Shown in pieces: positions 47,934 to 60,748 of a stretch of DNA of 64,000 nucleotides. The stretch is taken from contig NZ_KZ821206.1 of NCBI RefSeq assembly GCF_003184905.1, positions 299,443-363,442 on the forward strand, read 5' to 3'. Position 1 is the stretch's first letter, and each line of letters begins with the position of its first letter. The DNA comes from Bacillus sp. CGMCC 1.16541. Lineage in GTDB: Bacteria; Bacillota; Bacilli; Bacillales; Bacillaceae_H. The notes below the pieces were generated by a model, which ran no database searches, had not been told where the DNA came from, and worked only from the letters and a program-made list of their open reading frames with translations. The translations under genes and the position numbers were made by a program.

Positions 47934-49046
47934 TTAACTATAGGCTGTCATAATATTTGAAATCGCCGCATCATCCACAATGGTGTCAATGATTTCTTCA
48001 ATCATCTTTGTTGTAGATAAGTAGGATTGGTTAGACTTGGCTAAATCAGCTGTTCGAAATCCAGCGCTCAATACTTGTTCCACAGCTTGCTCAATGTGCT
48101 TCGCTTCTTCTTCTAGTTGGAACGAATAGCGTAACATCATAGCTACTGATAAAATAGCAGCGATTGGATTTGCTTTATCTTCCCCTGCAATATCAGGTGC
48201 AGAACCGTGAATAGGTTCATATAAAGAAGGGCCTTTTAATGAAAGACTTGCAGAAGGTAACATCCCTAAAGAACCTGTAAGCATAGAAGCTTCATCACTT
48301 AAAATATCACCAAACATATTCTCTGTTACAATGACGTCAAAGTGCTTTGGATTTTGAATAAGTTTCATTGCTGCCGCATCCACAAGCATATGCTCTAGTG
48401 ATACATCTTGATAATCCTTTGCAATTTCCTCAGCTACTTCACGCCACATTCGACTCGATTCCAATACATTCGCTTTGTCGACTGATGTGACACGTTTGTT
48501 TCGAATCGAAGCAATGTCGAATGCTGTTTTAATGATTCGCTTCATTTCATCTCGTTTATAAAATAAAGTGTCTACAACTGACTCTTCGCCGTTGCGAGTC
48601 GTACGTTCGCTCGGTTTCCCAAAGTACAAACCACCTGTCAGTTCGCGTACCATGATAAAGTCGACATCTTCAATGTATTCTCTTTTCAAAGGTGAAGAAT
48701 CTACTAAACTTTCATAAAAGGACACTGGTCGTAAGTTTGCATACACATCTAACTCTTTACGTAGCCCAAGTAATCCTTTTTCTGGTCTCATATGAGAAGG
48801 TAGTGAATCCCACTTTGGTCCACCTACTGCTCCTAATAAAACGGCATCTGCTTTTGAACAAACTTGTTTCGTACTAGATGGCAATGGTGTACCTTCTTGA
48901 TCAATCGCTCCTCCACCAATTAACCCATACACAAACTCAAACTGATGGTTAAAGCATTGACCGACTGCCTTTAAGACTTCGACAGCACCTTTTGTTACTT
49001 CTTTTCCAATTCCGTCTCCAGGTAACACAGCAATCGTCTTTTTCAT
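47934..49046 (-). CDS. leuB: 3-isopropylmalate dehydrogenase
   Basis: 370 residues from ATG at 49046 (MKKTIAVLPGDGIGKEV), with GGGAGAGAGG upstream. The frame from 49064 adds six residues without a site. Motifs: LGAVGGPKWDSLPSHMRPE, active-site VRELTGGLYFGKP, DKANVLESSRMWREV, and the NAD-binding EPIHGSAPDIAGEDKANPIA. It oxidises and decarboxylates 3-isopropylmalate. Confidence 0.97.
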   Translation of the reverse strand: MKKTIAVLPGDGIGKEVTKGAVEVLKAVGQCFNHQFEFVYGLIGGGAIDQEGTPLPSSTKQVCSKADAVLLGAVGGPKWDSLPSHMRPEKGLLGLRKELDVYANLRPVSFYESLVDSSPLKREYIEDVDFIMVRELTGGLYFGKPSERTTRNGEESVVDTLFYKRDEMKRIIKTAFDIASIRNKRVTSVDKANVLESSRMWREVAEEIAKDYQDVSLEHMLVDAAAMKLIQNPKHFDVIVTENMFGDILSDEASMLTGSLGMLPSASLSLKGPSLYEPIHGSAPDIAGEDKANPIAAILSVAMMLRYSFQLEEEAKHIEQAVEQVLSAGFRTADLAKSNQSYLSTTKMIEEIIDTIVDDAAISNIMTAYS

Positions 49047-49081
49047 GAACCTCTCTCCCTTCATACATTGAGAAGAATGGG

Positions 49082-51647
<2,566 letters not shown>

Positions 51648-51732
51648 TCACTATTTTGTATATTTTAATTGAATGATTGCTACATACGTTGAACAACTTC
51701 CATCTCTTTTGAGTAAAAATGAGTTGCTACTC

Positions 51733-52251
51733 TTATAAAATGGTTGATATTTTTTGTGCCGATAGTTGCTTTTGCTTTCCTCTAGGAAAGGCAATCGTTC
51801 CTGTTCGGACAACTTCTTTTAAGCCATAAGGTTGTAATAAATCAATAATGGCTTCAATTTTATTTGCCTCACCCGTGATTTGGATGATGATACTCTCTCT
51901 ACTTACATCAATGATGGTAGCGCGAAACGGCTCAATGAGTGAGTACACTTCATTTCTCGTTGCTGGTGCGGATGTGACTTTAATGAGTGCTAATTCTCTC
52001 GCTACGACTTCTTGATCTGTAATATCTTGAACTTTTAGTACATCAATTTGCTTATTAAGCTGCTTAATGACTTGTTCAGCTGACTTTTCATCTTCAACAT
52101 TTACAACAAACGTCATTCTTGATACACTTTCTGTTTCCGTGTGACCCACTGAAATGCTTTCAATGTTATAATGGCGCTTCGTAAATAGACCGGTAATCCG
52201 ATTTAATACACCTGCTCGGTTATTTACCGTTGCTGTAATGATGCGTTTCAT
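51733..52251 (-). CDS. ilvH: acetolactate synthase regulatory subunit
   Basis: 172 residues. ACT domain at the N-terminus ([20 protein letters not shown]) gives valine feedback sensitivity. The second half ([20 protein letters not shown]) is the usual C-domain. The start overlaps the ilvB stop by 4 nt. Confidence 0.96.
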   Translation of the reverse strand: MKRIITATVNNRAGVLNRITGLFTKRHYNIESISVGHTETESVSRMTFVVNVEDEKSAEQVIKQLNKQIDVLKVQDITDQEVVARELALIKVTSAPATRNEVYSLIEPFRATIIDVSRESIIIQITGEANKIEAIIDLLQPYGLKEVVRTGTIAFPRGKQKQLSAQKISTIL

Positions 52252-53966
52252 GGTTTCACCCCCACCATCTCATGCAATCCTTTTCCTGGTGCAACCATTG
52301 GATACACATTTTCTTTTGGTGCTACATAAAAGTTTAGTAACACTGGCTCATTTGTTGAAAACGCTTCTTGTAAGGCTTGATGTGCTTCTTGTTCATTTGA
52401 AGCTTGTAATCCTTTTATTCCGTATGCCTCCGCTAACTTCATCATATCTGGCTGATTTGGAATTAAGGAGTGTGAATAACGCTCTTCATAAAAGATTTCT
52501 TGCCACTGTCTAACCATGCCTAATGACTGATTATTTAAGATGACAATTTTAATTGGTAAGTTTAATTCTCGAATCACAGATAGCTCTTGCAATGTCATCT
52601 GAAAGCCGCCATCTCCTACAACAGCAACAACTGTAGATTGTTTATCAGCTAATTGTGCACCAATTGCAGCTGGTAAGCCAAAGCCCATCGTTCCAAGTCC
52701 ACCTGATGTAACCCATTTGTCCGGATTATTAAATTGATAATATTGCGCTACCCACATTTGGTGCTGTCCCACATCCGTTGTGACTGTAGCCTCACCATTT
52801 GAATAATGGTGAATAAGTTCTATTAATTGCTGCGGTTTTAACACATCTTCTGCTGTCTCATACCACAGTGGATATTCCGCCTTCCAATTCTCTAGTTTCT
52901 CATGCCATTTCGTATAATCTCCTGTTCCATTTTGCTGAAGAAGCAATTGTGTTAACACTTCTTTCGCATCTCCTACAATCGGAATTTGCGTTGGAACATT
53001 TTTACCAATTTCAGCTGGGTCAATATCTACATGCGCAATTTTTGCGTTAGGTGCAAAGTGCTTTAAGTTACCCGTCACCCGGTCGTCAAATCTTGCTCCG
53101 ATACTAATTAACAAATCACACTCATAAATGGCCATGTTTGCTGTGTATGTACCATGCATACCAGCCATTCCTAAACTTAAATGATGATTTGCTGGAAAAC
53201 TTCCAAGCCCTAAAAGCGTGTTAATAACCGGAATGTTTTGTCTCTCTGCGTATTGTTTTAATTCAGTAGAAGCCTTTCCAAGCAACACACCTGCTCCTGC
53301 TAATATCACTGGTTTTTTCGCTTGTTCCACTGCTTCTGTTAATTTTTTTATTTGTAATAAGTTGGGTACGTAAGTTGGCTGATACCCAGGTAAGTTAATC
53401 TCCTGATCGTAACGAAATGTTCCTTCACCTGCGGCCATATCCTTTGGTATATCGATTAGAACGGGACCAGGACGACCTGTTGTGGCGATATGAAATGCCT
53501 CTTTTATAATCATTGGTAAATCATCTACGTTTCTCACTTGATAGCTATGCTTTGTAATTGGCATCGTTACACCAAGAATGTCTGCTTCTTGAAATGCATC
53601 TGATCCAATGACACTTGAAGCAACCTGGCCTGTAAACACCACCAATGGTAATGAATCAATCATCGCGTCTGCTAAGCCTGTTACAATGTTTGTAGCTCCA
53701 GGTCCACTTGTCGCAATCACAACACCAGGCTTTCCAGAAATCCTTGCGTACCCTTCAGCTGCATGTATGCCACCTTGTTCATGACGTGTTAAAACATGAA
53801 ACATACCTGAATGGTAGAGCTTATCGTAAATGGGTAAAACAGCTCCTCCTGGATAACCAAAAATCACTTCAACATGTTCTTTTTTCAACGATTCAATGAG
53901 CATTTCGGCTCCACTCATTTGAGTTGTCACGCTTACTGGCTCTTTCATCTGCATGTTGGTTCCCAC
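52248..53966 (-). CDS. ilvB: acetolactate synthase catalytic subunit
   Basis: 572 residues from GTG at 53966 (GGGAG upstream). TPP enzyme: [16 protein letters not shown] with the nearby catalytic Glu in [17 protein letters not shown], central FAD domain, and TPP motif [17 protein letters not shown] ... VILNN. First gene after the leucine T-box, shared by valine, leucine and isoleucine synthesis. Confidence 0.97.
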   Translation of the reverse strand: MGTNMQMKEPVSVTTQMSGAEMLIESLKKEHVEVIFGYPGGAVLPIYDKLYHSGMFHVLTRHEQGGIHAAEGYARISGKPGVVIATSGPGATNIVTGLADAMIDSLPLVVFTGQVASSVIGSDAFQEADILGVTMPITKHSYQVRNVDDLPMIIKEAFHIATTGRPGPVLIDIPKDMAAGEGTFRYDQEINLPGYQPTYVPNLLQIKKLTEAVEQAKKPVILAGAGVLLGKASTELKQYAERQNIPVINTLLGLGSFPANHHLSLGMAGMHGTYTANMAIYECDLLISIGARFDDRVTGNLKHFAPNAKIAHVDIDPAEIGKNVPTQIPIVGDAKEVLTQLLLQQNGTGDYTKWHEKLENWKAEYPLWYETAEDVLKPQQLIELIHHYSNGEATVTTDVGQHQMWVAQYYQFNNPDKWVTSGGLGTMGFGLPAAIGAQLADKQSTVVAVVGDGGFQMTLQELSVIRELNLPIKIVILNNQSLGMVRQWQEIFYEERYSHSLIPNQPDMMKLAEAYGIKGLQASNEQEAHQALQEAFSTNEPVLLNFYVAPKENVYPMVAPGKGLHEMVGVKP

Positions 53967-54001
53967 TTATACTCCCATCCTTTCTGTTAACAAAATGATA
54001 A

Positions 54002-54300
54002 AAAAATAAAAAACCTCCCCACCCCTAATCAGACCTAGTTATATGTAGGTCAAAGGGGCGAAAAGGTTGTGACTTCCCGCGGTACCACCCTTGTTTGTAA
54101 TCGTATGATTACCTTAAGAATGCTTGATGCATTCGTTTTAGTAACGAGTGCTTTGGAATAAACACCCGGCCAACCCTACTTCATTCAGACTGGCACTCCG
54201 AGGCGAGTTCGGCTTAAGGAGGTAACATCGGCTTCCAGCAACCCGACTCTCTGTAGATACCTGACTCCTTAAGATTACTTATCCTCTTCATCGATTTTAC
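54002..54300 (-). ncRNA. T-box leader of the ilv-leu operon (leucine)
   Basis: Minus-strand leader. The stem I base GAGG plus ATAAGTA loop pairs with CCTC, and the 3' side of the specifier loop reads GAACTCG, giving a CUC leucine specifier. The conserved GGGTGGTACCGCGG lies at 54090-54077. The terminator pairs AACCTTTTCGCCCC with GGGGTGGGGAGGTT (15 bp with wobbles) and ends in TTTTTTATTTTTT near 54012-54000. It begins only about 10 nt after the ilvE stop. Confidence 0.94.
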
Positions 54301-54310
54301 TTATTTACTT

Positions 54311-55216
54311 TTAGCTAACGTTGGTGTTTTCATGAACTTGATAAACCTTTACACCATCAGCGACTACTTTTGCACGAAATGCTTCTAATAAGGTGTTAGT
54401 GTGTTCACCAGGAACACCTTTTCCAATACGTCGTCCATCTACTTTCACAACTGCGATTACTTCAGCTGCTGTTCCTGTTAAGAACACTTCATCAGCTGTA
54501 TACACGTCGTGTCTGGTAAACGGCTCTTCTTTCACTTGATATCCTAGTTCTGTTGCTACATCGATAATGGCATTACGAGTAATACCTTCTAATGCTCCAA
54601 CATATGTTGGAGGCGTATATAGTATGCCTTTTTTCAAAATGAACACATTGTCAGCTGAACCTTCCGCTACATAACCTTGGTCATTTAACATTAAGGCTTC
54701 GCTAACATTGGCTAGGCGAGCTTCAATTTTAACTAATACGTTATTTAAATAGTTTAACGATTTAACCTTTGGACTAAGTACGTCAGGACGATTTCGTCTT
54801 GTTGCGACTGTGACAATTTCTAGCCCTGTTTCGTATAGCTCTTTTGGAAAAATTGAAAGTGGCTCTGCAATAATCACAACTTGTGGTTCTGGACAATTAA
54901 ATGGATCTAACCCTAAATCACCAGGTCCACGAGAAACTACTACACGAATATAAGCACTTTCAAGGTTGTTTTTCTTTACAGTGTCGACAATGAGCTGAGT
55001 CATTTCTTCAGGTGTTTGTCTAATGTTTAACAAAATGGAATGAGCCGAATGATATAAACGCTCGATGTGCTCTTCTAACCGAAACACATTTCCACTGTAT
55101 ACTCGAATTCCTTCGAATACGCCATCACCGTATAGAAAGCCATGATCATACACTGAGATTTTTGCATCTTCTTTTCTTACAAATTCATCTTTTAAGTAGA
55201 TCCATTGTTCTCCCAA
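54311..55216 (-). CDS. ilvE: branched-chain amino acid aminotransferase (class IV)
   Basis: 301 residues from TTG at 55216 (reads GEQWIYLKDEFV), with GGAAGGG 9 nt upstream. A TTG at 55237 lacks a site. Class IV PLP fold: ISVYDHGFLYGDGVFEGIR, SPKVKSLNYLNNVLVKIEA (PLP Lys), DQGYVAEGSADNVFILK, and EVFLTGTAAEVIAVVKVDG. It performs the last transamination to valine, leucine and isoleucine. Placed directly before the leucine T-box, so transcripts may read into the leader. Confidence 0.95.
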   Translation of the reverse strand: MGEQWIYLKDEFVRKEDAKISVYDHGFLYGDGVFEGIRVYSGNVFRLEEHIERLYHSAHSILLNIRQTPEEMTQLIVDTVKKNNLESAYIRVVVSRGPGDLGLDPFNCPEPQVVIIAEPLSIFPKELYETGLEIVTVATRRNRPDVLSPKVKSLNYLNNVLVKIEARLANVSEALMLNDQGYVAEGSADNVFILKKGILYTPPTYVGALEGITRNAIIDVATELGYQVKEEPFTRHDVYTADEVFLTGTAAEVIAVVKVDGRRIGKGVPGEHTNTLLEAFRAKVVADGVKVYQVHENTNVS

Positions 55217-55328
55217 AACATGACACCCTTCCTTCAATTTCTAAGAAGTTTCCTCCTACTGAACTGTTCTCTATTTTCGTTTCTGATGTAGGAAATAAAG
55301 AGAAGAGTCAACTTTTGTGTTTAGTTTA

Positions 55329-55343
55329 AATTTTTAGAAAACT
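55329..55343. promoter_or_regulatory. candidate CodY box downstream of the ilvE start site
   Basis: AATTTTTAGAAAACT differs from the CodY consensus AATTTTCWGAAAATT at two of fifteen positions. It lies just downstream of the predicted transcription start. A weaker copy (AATTTTCTTAATTTT, three mismatches) is at 55401-55415, upstream of the -35. Confidence 0.45.
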
Positions 55344-55357
55344 TATATTTGAGGACT

Positions 55358-55386
55358 ATCTTACGCCCATTTCCGAAAGTCGTCAA
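55358..55386 (-). promoter_or_regulatory. sigma-A promoter of ilvE
   Basis: On the minus strand TTGACG (55386-55381), 17 nt, TAAGAT (55363-55358). The leader to the TTG start is about 135 nt. The rest of the 55217-55620 gap shows only AT-rich sequence. Confidence 0.62.
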
Positions 55387-55620
55387 CCGTTTTTTGAGTA
55401 AATTTTCTTAATTTTCTATCAAAAGGACACATTTGTATACGGTTACATTACTGGTATAAAAGGATTACAAATTCTTTCAAAAAAGTTAAGAAAAACATTT
55501 GTCTTCAAGGAGAGGACATTAAATCTTTTACATTCATGGTTTTTTCTACATATTTTTATCGTTATTATACGATCCGTTTCACTTGTATAAATATTCAACT
55601 TATTCCTCACACTTATTAAA

Positions 55621-55660
55621 CAAAACAAAAAACCGTTTATCTTAATGAAGATAAACGGTT
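55621..55660 (-). terminator. terminator of tRNA-Arg
   Basis: AACCGTTTATCTT (55631-55643) pairs perfectly with AAGATAAACGGTT (55648-55660) around AATG. On the minus strand TTTTGTTTTG follows. Confidence 0.93.
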
Positions 55661-55674
55661 GTATGTACGATAAA

Positions 55675-55751
<77 letters not shown>

Positions 55752-55782
55752 AAAATATTAAGTTGTATCAAAGACAAGATTT

Positions 55783-55811
55783 ATTATATGTAATCTAACA
55801 CGTAAAGTCAA
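55783..55811 (-). promoter_or_regulatory. promoter of tRNA-Arg
   Basis: On the minus strand TTGACT (55811-55806), 17 nt, TATAAT (55788-55783), about 30 nt before the tRNA 5' end. Confidence 0.8.
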
Positions 55812-55849
55812 CACTCTTTTTCATCTTTTTTTAAGTCCTAACAAAAGCT

Positions 55850-55888
55850 GTTGTACAGAAAGGATCACGCCTCCTTCCTGTACAACAT
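55850..55888 (-). terminator. terminator after ysnB
   Basis: On the minus strand TGTTGTACAGGAAGGA pairs with TCCTTTCTGTACAACA (few mismatches), followed by GCTTTTGTT. Strong stem with a weak T-tract. Confidence 0.7.
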
Positions 55889-55898
55889 AAGCATGACT

Positions 55899-56408
55899 TT
55901 ATTTTTTAAATGTATGACTCATTGATTGCATAACTGTTCCATTCACTTCATAAAAATGTACAATCATGTCTCGTTCATTTGTTTCTAGTATAGCATATGT
56001 AGGCTCTTTACGCATACGAGGTAGTAAAATACTTCCAGGATTAATGAACAATGTGCCATCAATCATTTCCGCTCCCGCTACGTGAGAATGTCCAAAACAA
56101 ACAACATCCGCTTCATGTTCACGTGCTTTATAATGGATATTCATTAACGACATCTTTACATTATATAAATGACCGTGTGTCACGAAAACACGTAAATCAT
56201 TGAAAGTCTCTAAACAATCATTGACGTATGTTGAGTCATAATCACAATTTCCTCTTACTGCTAGAAAATCCGCCATCTCTTTTGAATCACTTGGCAATTC
56301 AGAATCACCGCAATGAATCATCGCATTCACTTCGTGTTGATGACGCTTTTTAATTGTTAACAATTCTTGTTCTAATCCATGACTATCACTAACAATAAGT
56401 AGTTTCAT
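55899..56408 (-). CDS. ysnB: YfcE/YsnB-type metallophosphoesterase
   Basis: 169 residues. Calcineurin-like phosphoesterase motifs in order: SDSHG (6-11), HCGDSE, VRGNCDYD, VTHGHLYNV, and FGHSHVAGAEM. A small cytoplasmic phosphodiesterase/phosphatase of unknown cellular substrate. It follows rdgB by 16 nt, as ysnB follows ysnA in B. subtilis. Confidence 0.93.
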   Translation of the reverse strand: MKLLIVSDSHGLEQELLTIKKRHQHEVNAMIHCGDSELPSDSKEMADFLAVRGNCDYDSTYVNDCLETFNDLRVFVTHGHLYNVKMSLMNIHYKAREHEADVVCFGHSHVAGAEMIDGTLFINPGSILLPRMRKEPTYAILETNERDMIVHFYEVNGTVMQSMSHTFKK

Positions 56409-56424
56409 AAAGATGTCACCTCGT

Positions 56425-57018
56425 TTACATTCGCTCTTCTATTAAAGGAACTAATTTCTCTAACGCTTTCGCACGATGGCTAATGTTATTCTTTTGCTCT
56501 TTGGAAAGTTCAGCCATTGTTCTGTTCCATTCATCCACAAAGAAGATTGGGTCATATCCAAAACCGCCCTCTCCTCGCTTCTCTTCTAAAATCGTTCCTT
56601 CACATGTACCTTCGACAACGGCTGTCTCTTCATTAGGGATTGCAATCGCTAATGCACAATGAAAGCGAGCTGTACGCTTTTCACTTGGAACTCCTTGCAA
56701 CTTCATCAGCACTTTTTGAATGTTTGCTTCATTGTCTTTTTCATTTCCCGCATAGCGAGCTGAATAAACACCTGGTTCTCCATCTAATGCATCAACGGCT
56801 AACCCTGAATCATCGGCAATGACAACCTTATTTAATAATTGTGAAACAGCTTCTGCTTTAATCATTGCATTTTCAATAAACGTTGTTCCTGTCTCTTCAA
56901 TATCTTCTATATGAAGAAAATCTAGTAAAGACTTTACGACAAATCCTTTTTCATGGAAAAGAGATTGAAACTCTTTTACTTTTCCTGCATTTTGAGTCGC
57001 AATAATTAATTCCTTCAT
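56425..57018 (-). CDS. rdgB: XTP/dITP pyrophosphatase (Ham1/RdgB)
   Basis: 197 residues from ATG at 57018 ([17 protein letters not shown]), with GGAAGGTGA upstream, one base after the rph stop. Motifs: [34 protein letters not shown], and [14 protein letters not shown]. It removes non-canonical purine nucleotides from the dNTP pool. Confidence 0.97.
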   Translation of the reverse strand: MKELIIATQNAGKVKEFQSLFHEKGFVVKSLLDFLHIEDIEETGTTFIENAMIKAEAVSQLLNKVVIADDSGLAVDALDGEPGVYSARYAGNEKDNEANIQKVLMKLQGVPSEKRTARFHCALAIAIPNEETAVVEGTCEGTILEEKRGEGGFGYDPIFFVDEWNRTMAELSKEQKNNISHRAKALEKLVPLIEERM

Positions 57019-57019
57019 C

Positions 57020-57778
57020 TTATTCACCTTCCTTACTTGCATGGGGAATGTGAACAGCTAACTCTCCTAATGCTTCTTTTTGATAATTAATTAATGAATA
57101 AATGCCCGTTTCAGCCAAATCTAACATCGCATTAAGCTGCTGTCTAGAAAATGTTGCTTCTTCCCCTGTCCCTTGCAATTCAACAAACGTTCCATCACCT
57201 GTCATCACAACATTCATATCTACTTCAGCTGATGAATCTTCAATGTAATTCAAGTCTAAAATTTCGCCCTTTTCGCTGTGAATTCCGACAGAAGTCGCTG
57301 CTAAATAGTTTGTGACAGGCATGACATCGATCTTCTTCTGACTCATTAACTTTCCAAATGCCAACACCATCGCTACGTAAGCACCTGTAATCGAAGCGGT
57401 TCTTGTTCCACCGTCTGCTTGGATAACATCACAATCAATCCAGATCGTTTTCTCTCCAACCTTTTCTAAATCCACAACTGAACGCAGAGCTCGTCCAATT
57501 AGACGCTGTATCTCCATTGTTCTGCCTGATACCTTCCCTTTTGTTGATTCGCGCATATTACGCTGTTCTGTCGCTCTAGGAAGCATCGAATATTCAGCGG
57601 TAATCCACCCTTTTCCTTGCCCTCTCATAAAAGGTGGCACACGATCATCAATACTTGCTGTACAAATCACTTTAGTTTCACCAACCGTAATCAATACTGA
57701 ACCTTCCGGATGAGTGATGTAATTTGTTTGAATTGTAATCGGTCTTAATTCATTTGGTTTTCGTCCATCAACACGCAT
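57020..57778 (-). CDS. rph: ribonuclease PH
   Basis: 252 residues from ATG at 57778 ([14 protein letters not shown]), with GGAGGA upstream. The longer frame to 57814 is not needed. PH-domain phosphorolytic exonuclease for tRNA 3' ends: [35 protein letters not shown], and [20 protein letters not shown] (catalytic Asp). Confidence 0.97.
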   Translation of the reverse strand: MRVDGRKPNELRPITIQTNYITHPEGSVLITVGETKVICTASIDDRVPPFMRGQGKGWITAEYSMLPRATEQRNMRESTKGKVSGRTMEIQRLIGRALRSVVDLEKVGEKTIWIDCDVIQADGGTRTASITGAYVAMVLAFGKLMSQKKIDVMPVTNYLAATSVGIHSEKGEILDLNYIEDSSAEVDMNVVMTGDGTFVELQGTGEEATFSRQQLNAMLDLAETGIYSLINYQKEALGELAVHIPHASKEGE

Positions 57779-57869
57779 AATGCATCCTCCTTCAATCATA
57801 ACCAACACATTCAACTACAATCATATGTATAGAGTATCTTATTTGGTAGAAACTTTTTGTTTCTTCTAT

Positions 57870-57910
57870 GTTAAAAACAGCAAAGAGGTCGCTTAAAGAA
57901 GCGGACCTCT
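57870..57910 (-). terminator. terminator after gerM
   Basis: On the minus strand AGAGGTCCGCTT pairs with AAGCGACCTCT around CTTT, followed by TTGCTGTTTTTAA. A T-tract is present but offset by a few bases. Confidence 0.7.
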
Positions 57911-57948
57911 ACGTACAAGCCTTTTACTAGTATATCAAAAATTGGTTT

Positions 57949-59043
57949 TTAAAAACTACCTGTGTTCACATTTTTCGGTCTCGTTACAGGTGCAGTTAAC
58001 TCTTTACCTTTTTGATCTGTCAACTTGGCTTTTCCATCCACTGTAATCGCGACACTTTCAACACCTGCTTGCTCTGTTAACGAAAGAACAAGGGAATTAA
58101 GGACATGTGGAGACACTTTACTTCCTTCTAAATTACCTAAAATATTTTCGTTGAAATTTAGTGTTACATTTCCATCTTCATATTTAGGCTCGTCTAAAAG
58201 TGCCACATCCGAATTAAAGTCACTTACTAAACCTGAAGTTGCAGATGGACCTTTAATTAATTCATTAATAATGGTTGCATAGGAATTTTCACCTTTAGCT
58301 TCAATACGCTTTGTCACGGGAACATAATACGTCTCTTCACCGTTTTGTGCCACATAGTAAAGAGTAGCAGCTTTTGTTTGTGTAATATCAACCACTCCAC
58401 TGCTATCAAAATTGATGCCATTCGCTCGACTAACGCCATCTCCAATCGGTGTATTATTCACAGGCATGACTTTTTGGTCATGTCCATTAATACGAATTTT
58501 CACTTTCTCTACACCGTCAAATTGCGTTAAAGTCCACGTAATCGCCTGTAAAATCTTCAGCTCATCTTCTGCTTTGTAATTTTTAAATTCATTGGAGAAA
58601 TCAGCAACAATCGTTCCATCTTCCTCCATATTCACTCCCACTGCTGTATCTGCAGGAATAGGTGCTGCAAAACCGTTAGGCAACAGTTCTGTAACAGGAC
58701 CACCTTGTACAAGATGCTCAAGAGCTTGCTTAGCCACACCCTCTTGTTTCGGTAACTCAAAAGATTGTGGTACGACATATCCGTTTTTATCAATTAAGTA
58801 AATATCTCGCTTAGTCGTTGATGTTGCTTCTTCCTTTTGGTCTTCCTTTTTCTTTTCACTGCTCTTTCCATCACTTAAACCAGGATCATTTTCTAATGCT
58901 TGTTCATCTTCAACATAGGTAACATCTTTAGGTGGATCAATTTCCTCTGATACTTTTTCTCCTCCGAAAAGCCCACACCCTGAAAGAAATACCGATGTAG
59001 CAACAAATGTTGATGCTAACGTAATTGTTGTCTTTTTGGACAT
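57949..59043 (-). CDS. gerM: GerM-type spore lipoprotein
   Basis: 364 residues. Lipoprotein signal peptide with lipobox LSGC near residue 22. Linker rich in Asp/Glu/Lys, then two GerMN domains (from YLIDKNGYVVPQSFELPK and from LYYVAQNGEETYYVPVTK, each ending in an IxINGH or ITVDGK-type strand). Needed for spore formation and germination, where it stabilises the SpoIIIA-SpoIIQ complex in B. subtilis. AGGAGG precedes the ATG. It lies next to rph, as in B. subtilis. Confidence 0.94.
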   Translation of the reverse strand: MSKKTTITLASTFVATSVFLSGCGLFGGEKVSEEIDPPKDVTYVEDEQALENDPGLSDGKSSEKKKEDQKEEATSTTKRDIYLIDKNGYVVPQSFELPKQEGVAKQALEHLVQGGPVTELLPNGFAAPIPADTAVGVNMEEDGTIVADFSNEFKNYKAEDELKILQAITWTLTQFDGVEKVKIRINGHDQKVMPVNNTPIGDGVSRANGINFDSSGVVDITQTKAATLYYVAQNGEETYYVPVTKRIEAKGENSYATIINELIKGPSATSGLVSDFNSDVALLDEPKYEDGNVTLNFNENILGNLEGSKVSPHVLNSLVLSLTEQAGVESVAITVDGKAKLTDQKGKELTAPVTRPKNVNTGSF

Positions 59044-59138
59044 TCTTTTCCCTCCTAAGACGGTTTGTACTATTATGTATACGAGCCTTTTATTAATTTA
59101 GACCGAGGGAATGGATTTTTTTATCGAACGTGATTGAA

Positions 59139-59179
59139 ATAAAAAAGAAGTGATTTAGCGCAATAAATCACTTCTTTTT
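59139..59179 (-). terminator. terminator of the Gtr glycosylation operon
   Basis: AAAAGAAGTGATTTA (59143-59157) pairs perfectly with TAAATCACTTCTTTT (59164-59178). On the minus strand it is followed by TTTATTTC. It separates the Gtr genes from gerM. Confidence 0.92.
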
Positions 59180-59192
59180 AAAGAGTTCCAAC

Positions 59193-60734
59193 TTAAAATT
59201 GTGGACTAAGTTTAATAATGAGGGTATCTTCAACGACTTTAATGGAATCACTTGCCGGCCAACTGTCCATCTCACGTACTGTATCACTAGCACGAAGAAC
59301 AGCTAATTCTTCTTCGTCTACACGATTTAACTTCTTCCCAAATTGATTAGCAAGCATGTATTCGTAGTGATAAGGTTGAAATAAAAAGGTATCTCCCATC
59401 GCTCCAGTCATAGACGGAATGTTATCTGCCACTTTTACTGAACTTAGTTCTGTTTTCATAGACAGGTAGCCTATGACCGCAATCTGAGTCGCTTGTTCAT
59501 ATCCTTCTGTTTGCTCCATTCGATCTAACATACGGTTGACCGTCGCATAGGATCGCTCATACTTCAATGACATATTAAAGTATGCGATATTACTAATGAT
59601 AGCAAAGTTAAAAATAGTCATGACTGATAAGACAACAACACTCCAAGAATACGTATTAGCTAAAAAAGAAGGAAACTCAATTCGATCATAAAAAATGATT
59701 GGCAATAAGTACACTGTTACAAGTGACATCACCATCAGCATATGATATTCAACACCTGGTGAAACAAAATATAACATATACGTAAGAATAGGCAATGAGC
59801 CGACACAAACAACTAACATCAACATTCTACTGATTTGAGTGTAAAGTTTATTGCGGACCAAACTCCAAACAATCATAAAGACTAACGTCATAAAAAGCCC
59901 TATATTTAGCAGTTCAAACACATTGACGGGCGCATCTGTGAGAAATCCTCTGAAAAAAAAGGCTAAAAAAGAATCGTTTATTTTCATCAATTGATCAGTT
60001 ACGCTTCCTGAGGACTGCCCAATTTGGTCTAAACCTTGATAATCTGTGATCTTACCACTAAAGAAATGCTGATATCCTTTAAATGTTAGTGCATATAAGC
60101 CCATCCCAATTACTGTCATGCTTACAAAACGAATCATATAACGAGTAAGAGCAACTATCGAAAGGTCTGTAAAAAGTAACTCTCTAATTAACCAAACTGC
60201 AATAAACATGAGAAGTAGAGGCAAATTTGCTTGATATACACCTACGCTAATATAAAAGATGAGCGAAGCAGGAATAAAGCCAAAGCGATACTTTTTTGTT
60301 AATAAGATGGCGACTACCGCTAACAAGTTTCCAGCCATATAGCCGTCTGCTGTAAACATATATGAAAACGTAGCTGATACAGTAGGAAACGTTACAATCA
60401 GTCCAGCTGTCAGTATAATCGATACTGTTTTTCTTATTTCAAATAGCTCTACTACAATGACTGTCATGAGAGCTAAATAGAAAATAGCTACTATTCCATT
60501 AACCCAAGGCAAATCAAAAAACGAACTGATGCCACTAAGAGGACCTAAAAAGAATCTTCCTGACTGAAATTTTAGTTGTGTATTATAAATATTCGTTAGT
60601 CCATCATGGTTTGGTAACATATTCGTAAAAACGTACATATGTGTAAGTAAACCAATAACGGCAGCTGATATAAATGCAAGTTTCCATTCTGATTTTGTGT
60701 GTTCTTTCAGCTTCTTCAAAAACTCTTCTGGCAT
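59193..60734 (-). CDS. GtrII-like glucosyltransferase-domain membrane protein
   Basis: 513 residues with about ten to twelve membrane helices. The first extracytoplasmic loop carries MLPNHDGLTNIYNTQLKFQSG, with the early acidic residue typical of GT-C glycosyltransferases, and FMFTADGY-type residues (YMFTADGYMAGNLLAVV). This matches the glucosyl transferase GtrII family that moves a sugar from a lipid carrier onto a surface polymer. A soluble C-terminal tail of about 80 residues follows. It is last gene of a three-gene module with a GT2 enzyme and GtrA. Acceptor unknown. Confidence 0.8.
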   Translation of the reverse strand: MPEEFLKKLKEHTKSEWKLAFISAAVIGLLTHMYVFTNMLPNHDGLTNIYNTQLKFQSGRFFLGPLSGISSFFDLPWVNGIVAIFYLALMTVIVVELFEIRKTVSIILTAGLIVTFPTVSATFSYMFTADGYMAGNLLAVVAILLTKKYRFGFIPASLIFYISVGVYQANLPLLLMFIAVWLIRELLFTDLSIVALTRYMIRFVSMTVIGMGLYALTFKGYQHFFSGKITDYQGLDQIGQSSGSVTDQLMKINDSFLAFFFRGFLTDAPVNVFELLNIGLFMTLVFMIVWSLVRNKLYTQISRMLMLVVCVGSLPILTYMLYFVSPGVEYHMLMVMSLVTVYLLPIIFYDRIEFPSFLANTYSWSVVVLSVMTIFNFAIISNIAYFNMSLKYERSYATVNRMLDRMEQTEGYEQATQIAVIGYLSMKTELSSVKVADNIPSMTGAMGDTFLFQPYHYEYMLANQFGKKLNRVDEEELAVLRASDTVREMDSWPASDSIKVVEDTLIIKLSPQF

Positions 60735-60748
60735 AAGTAAACTCCTTA

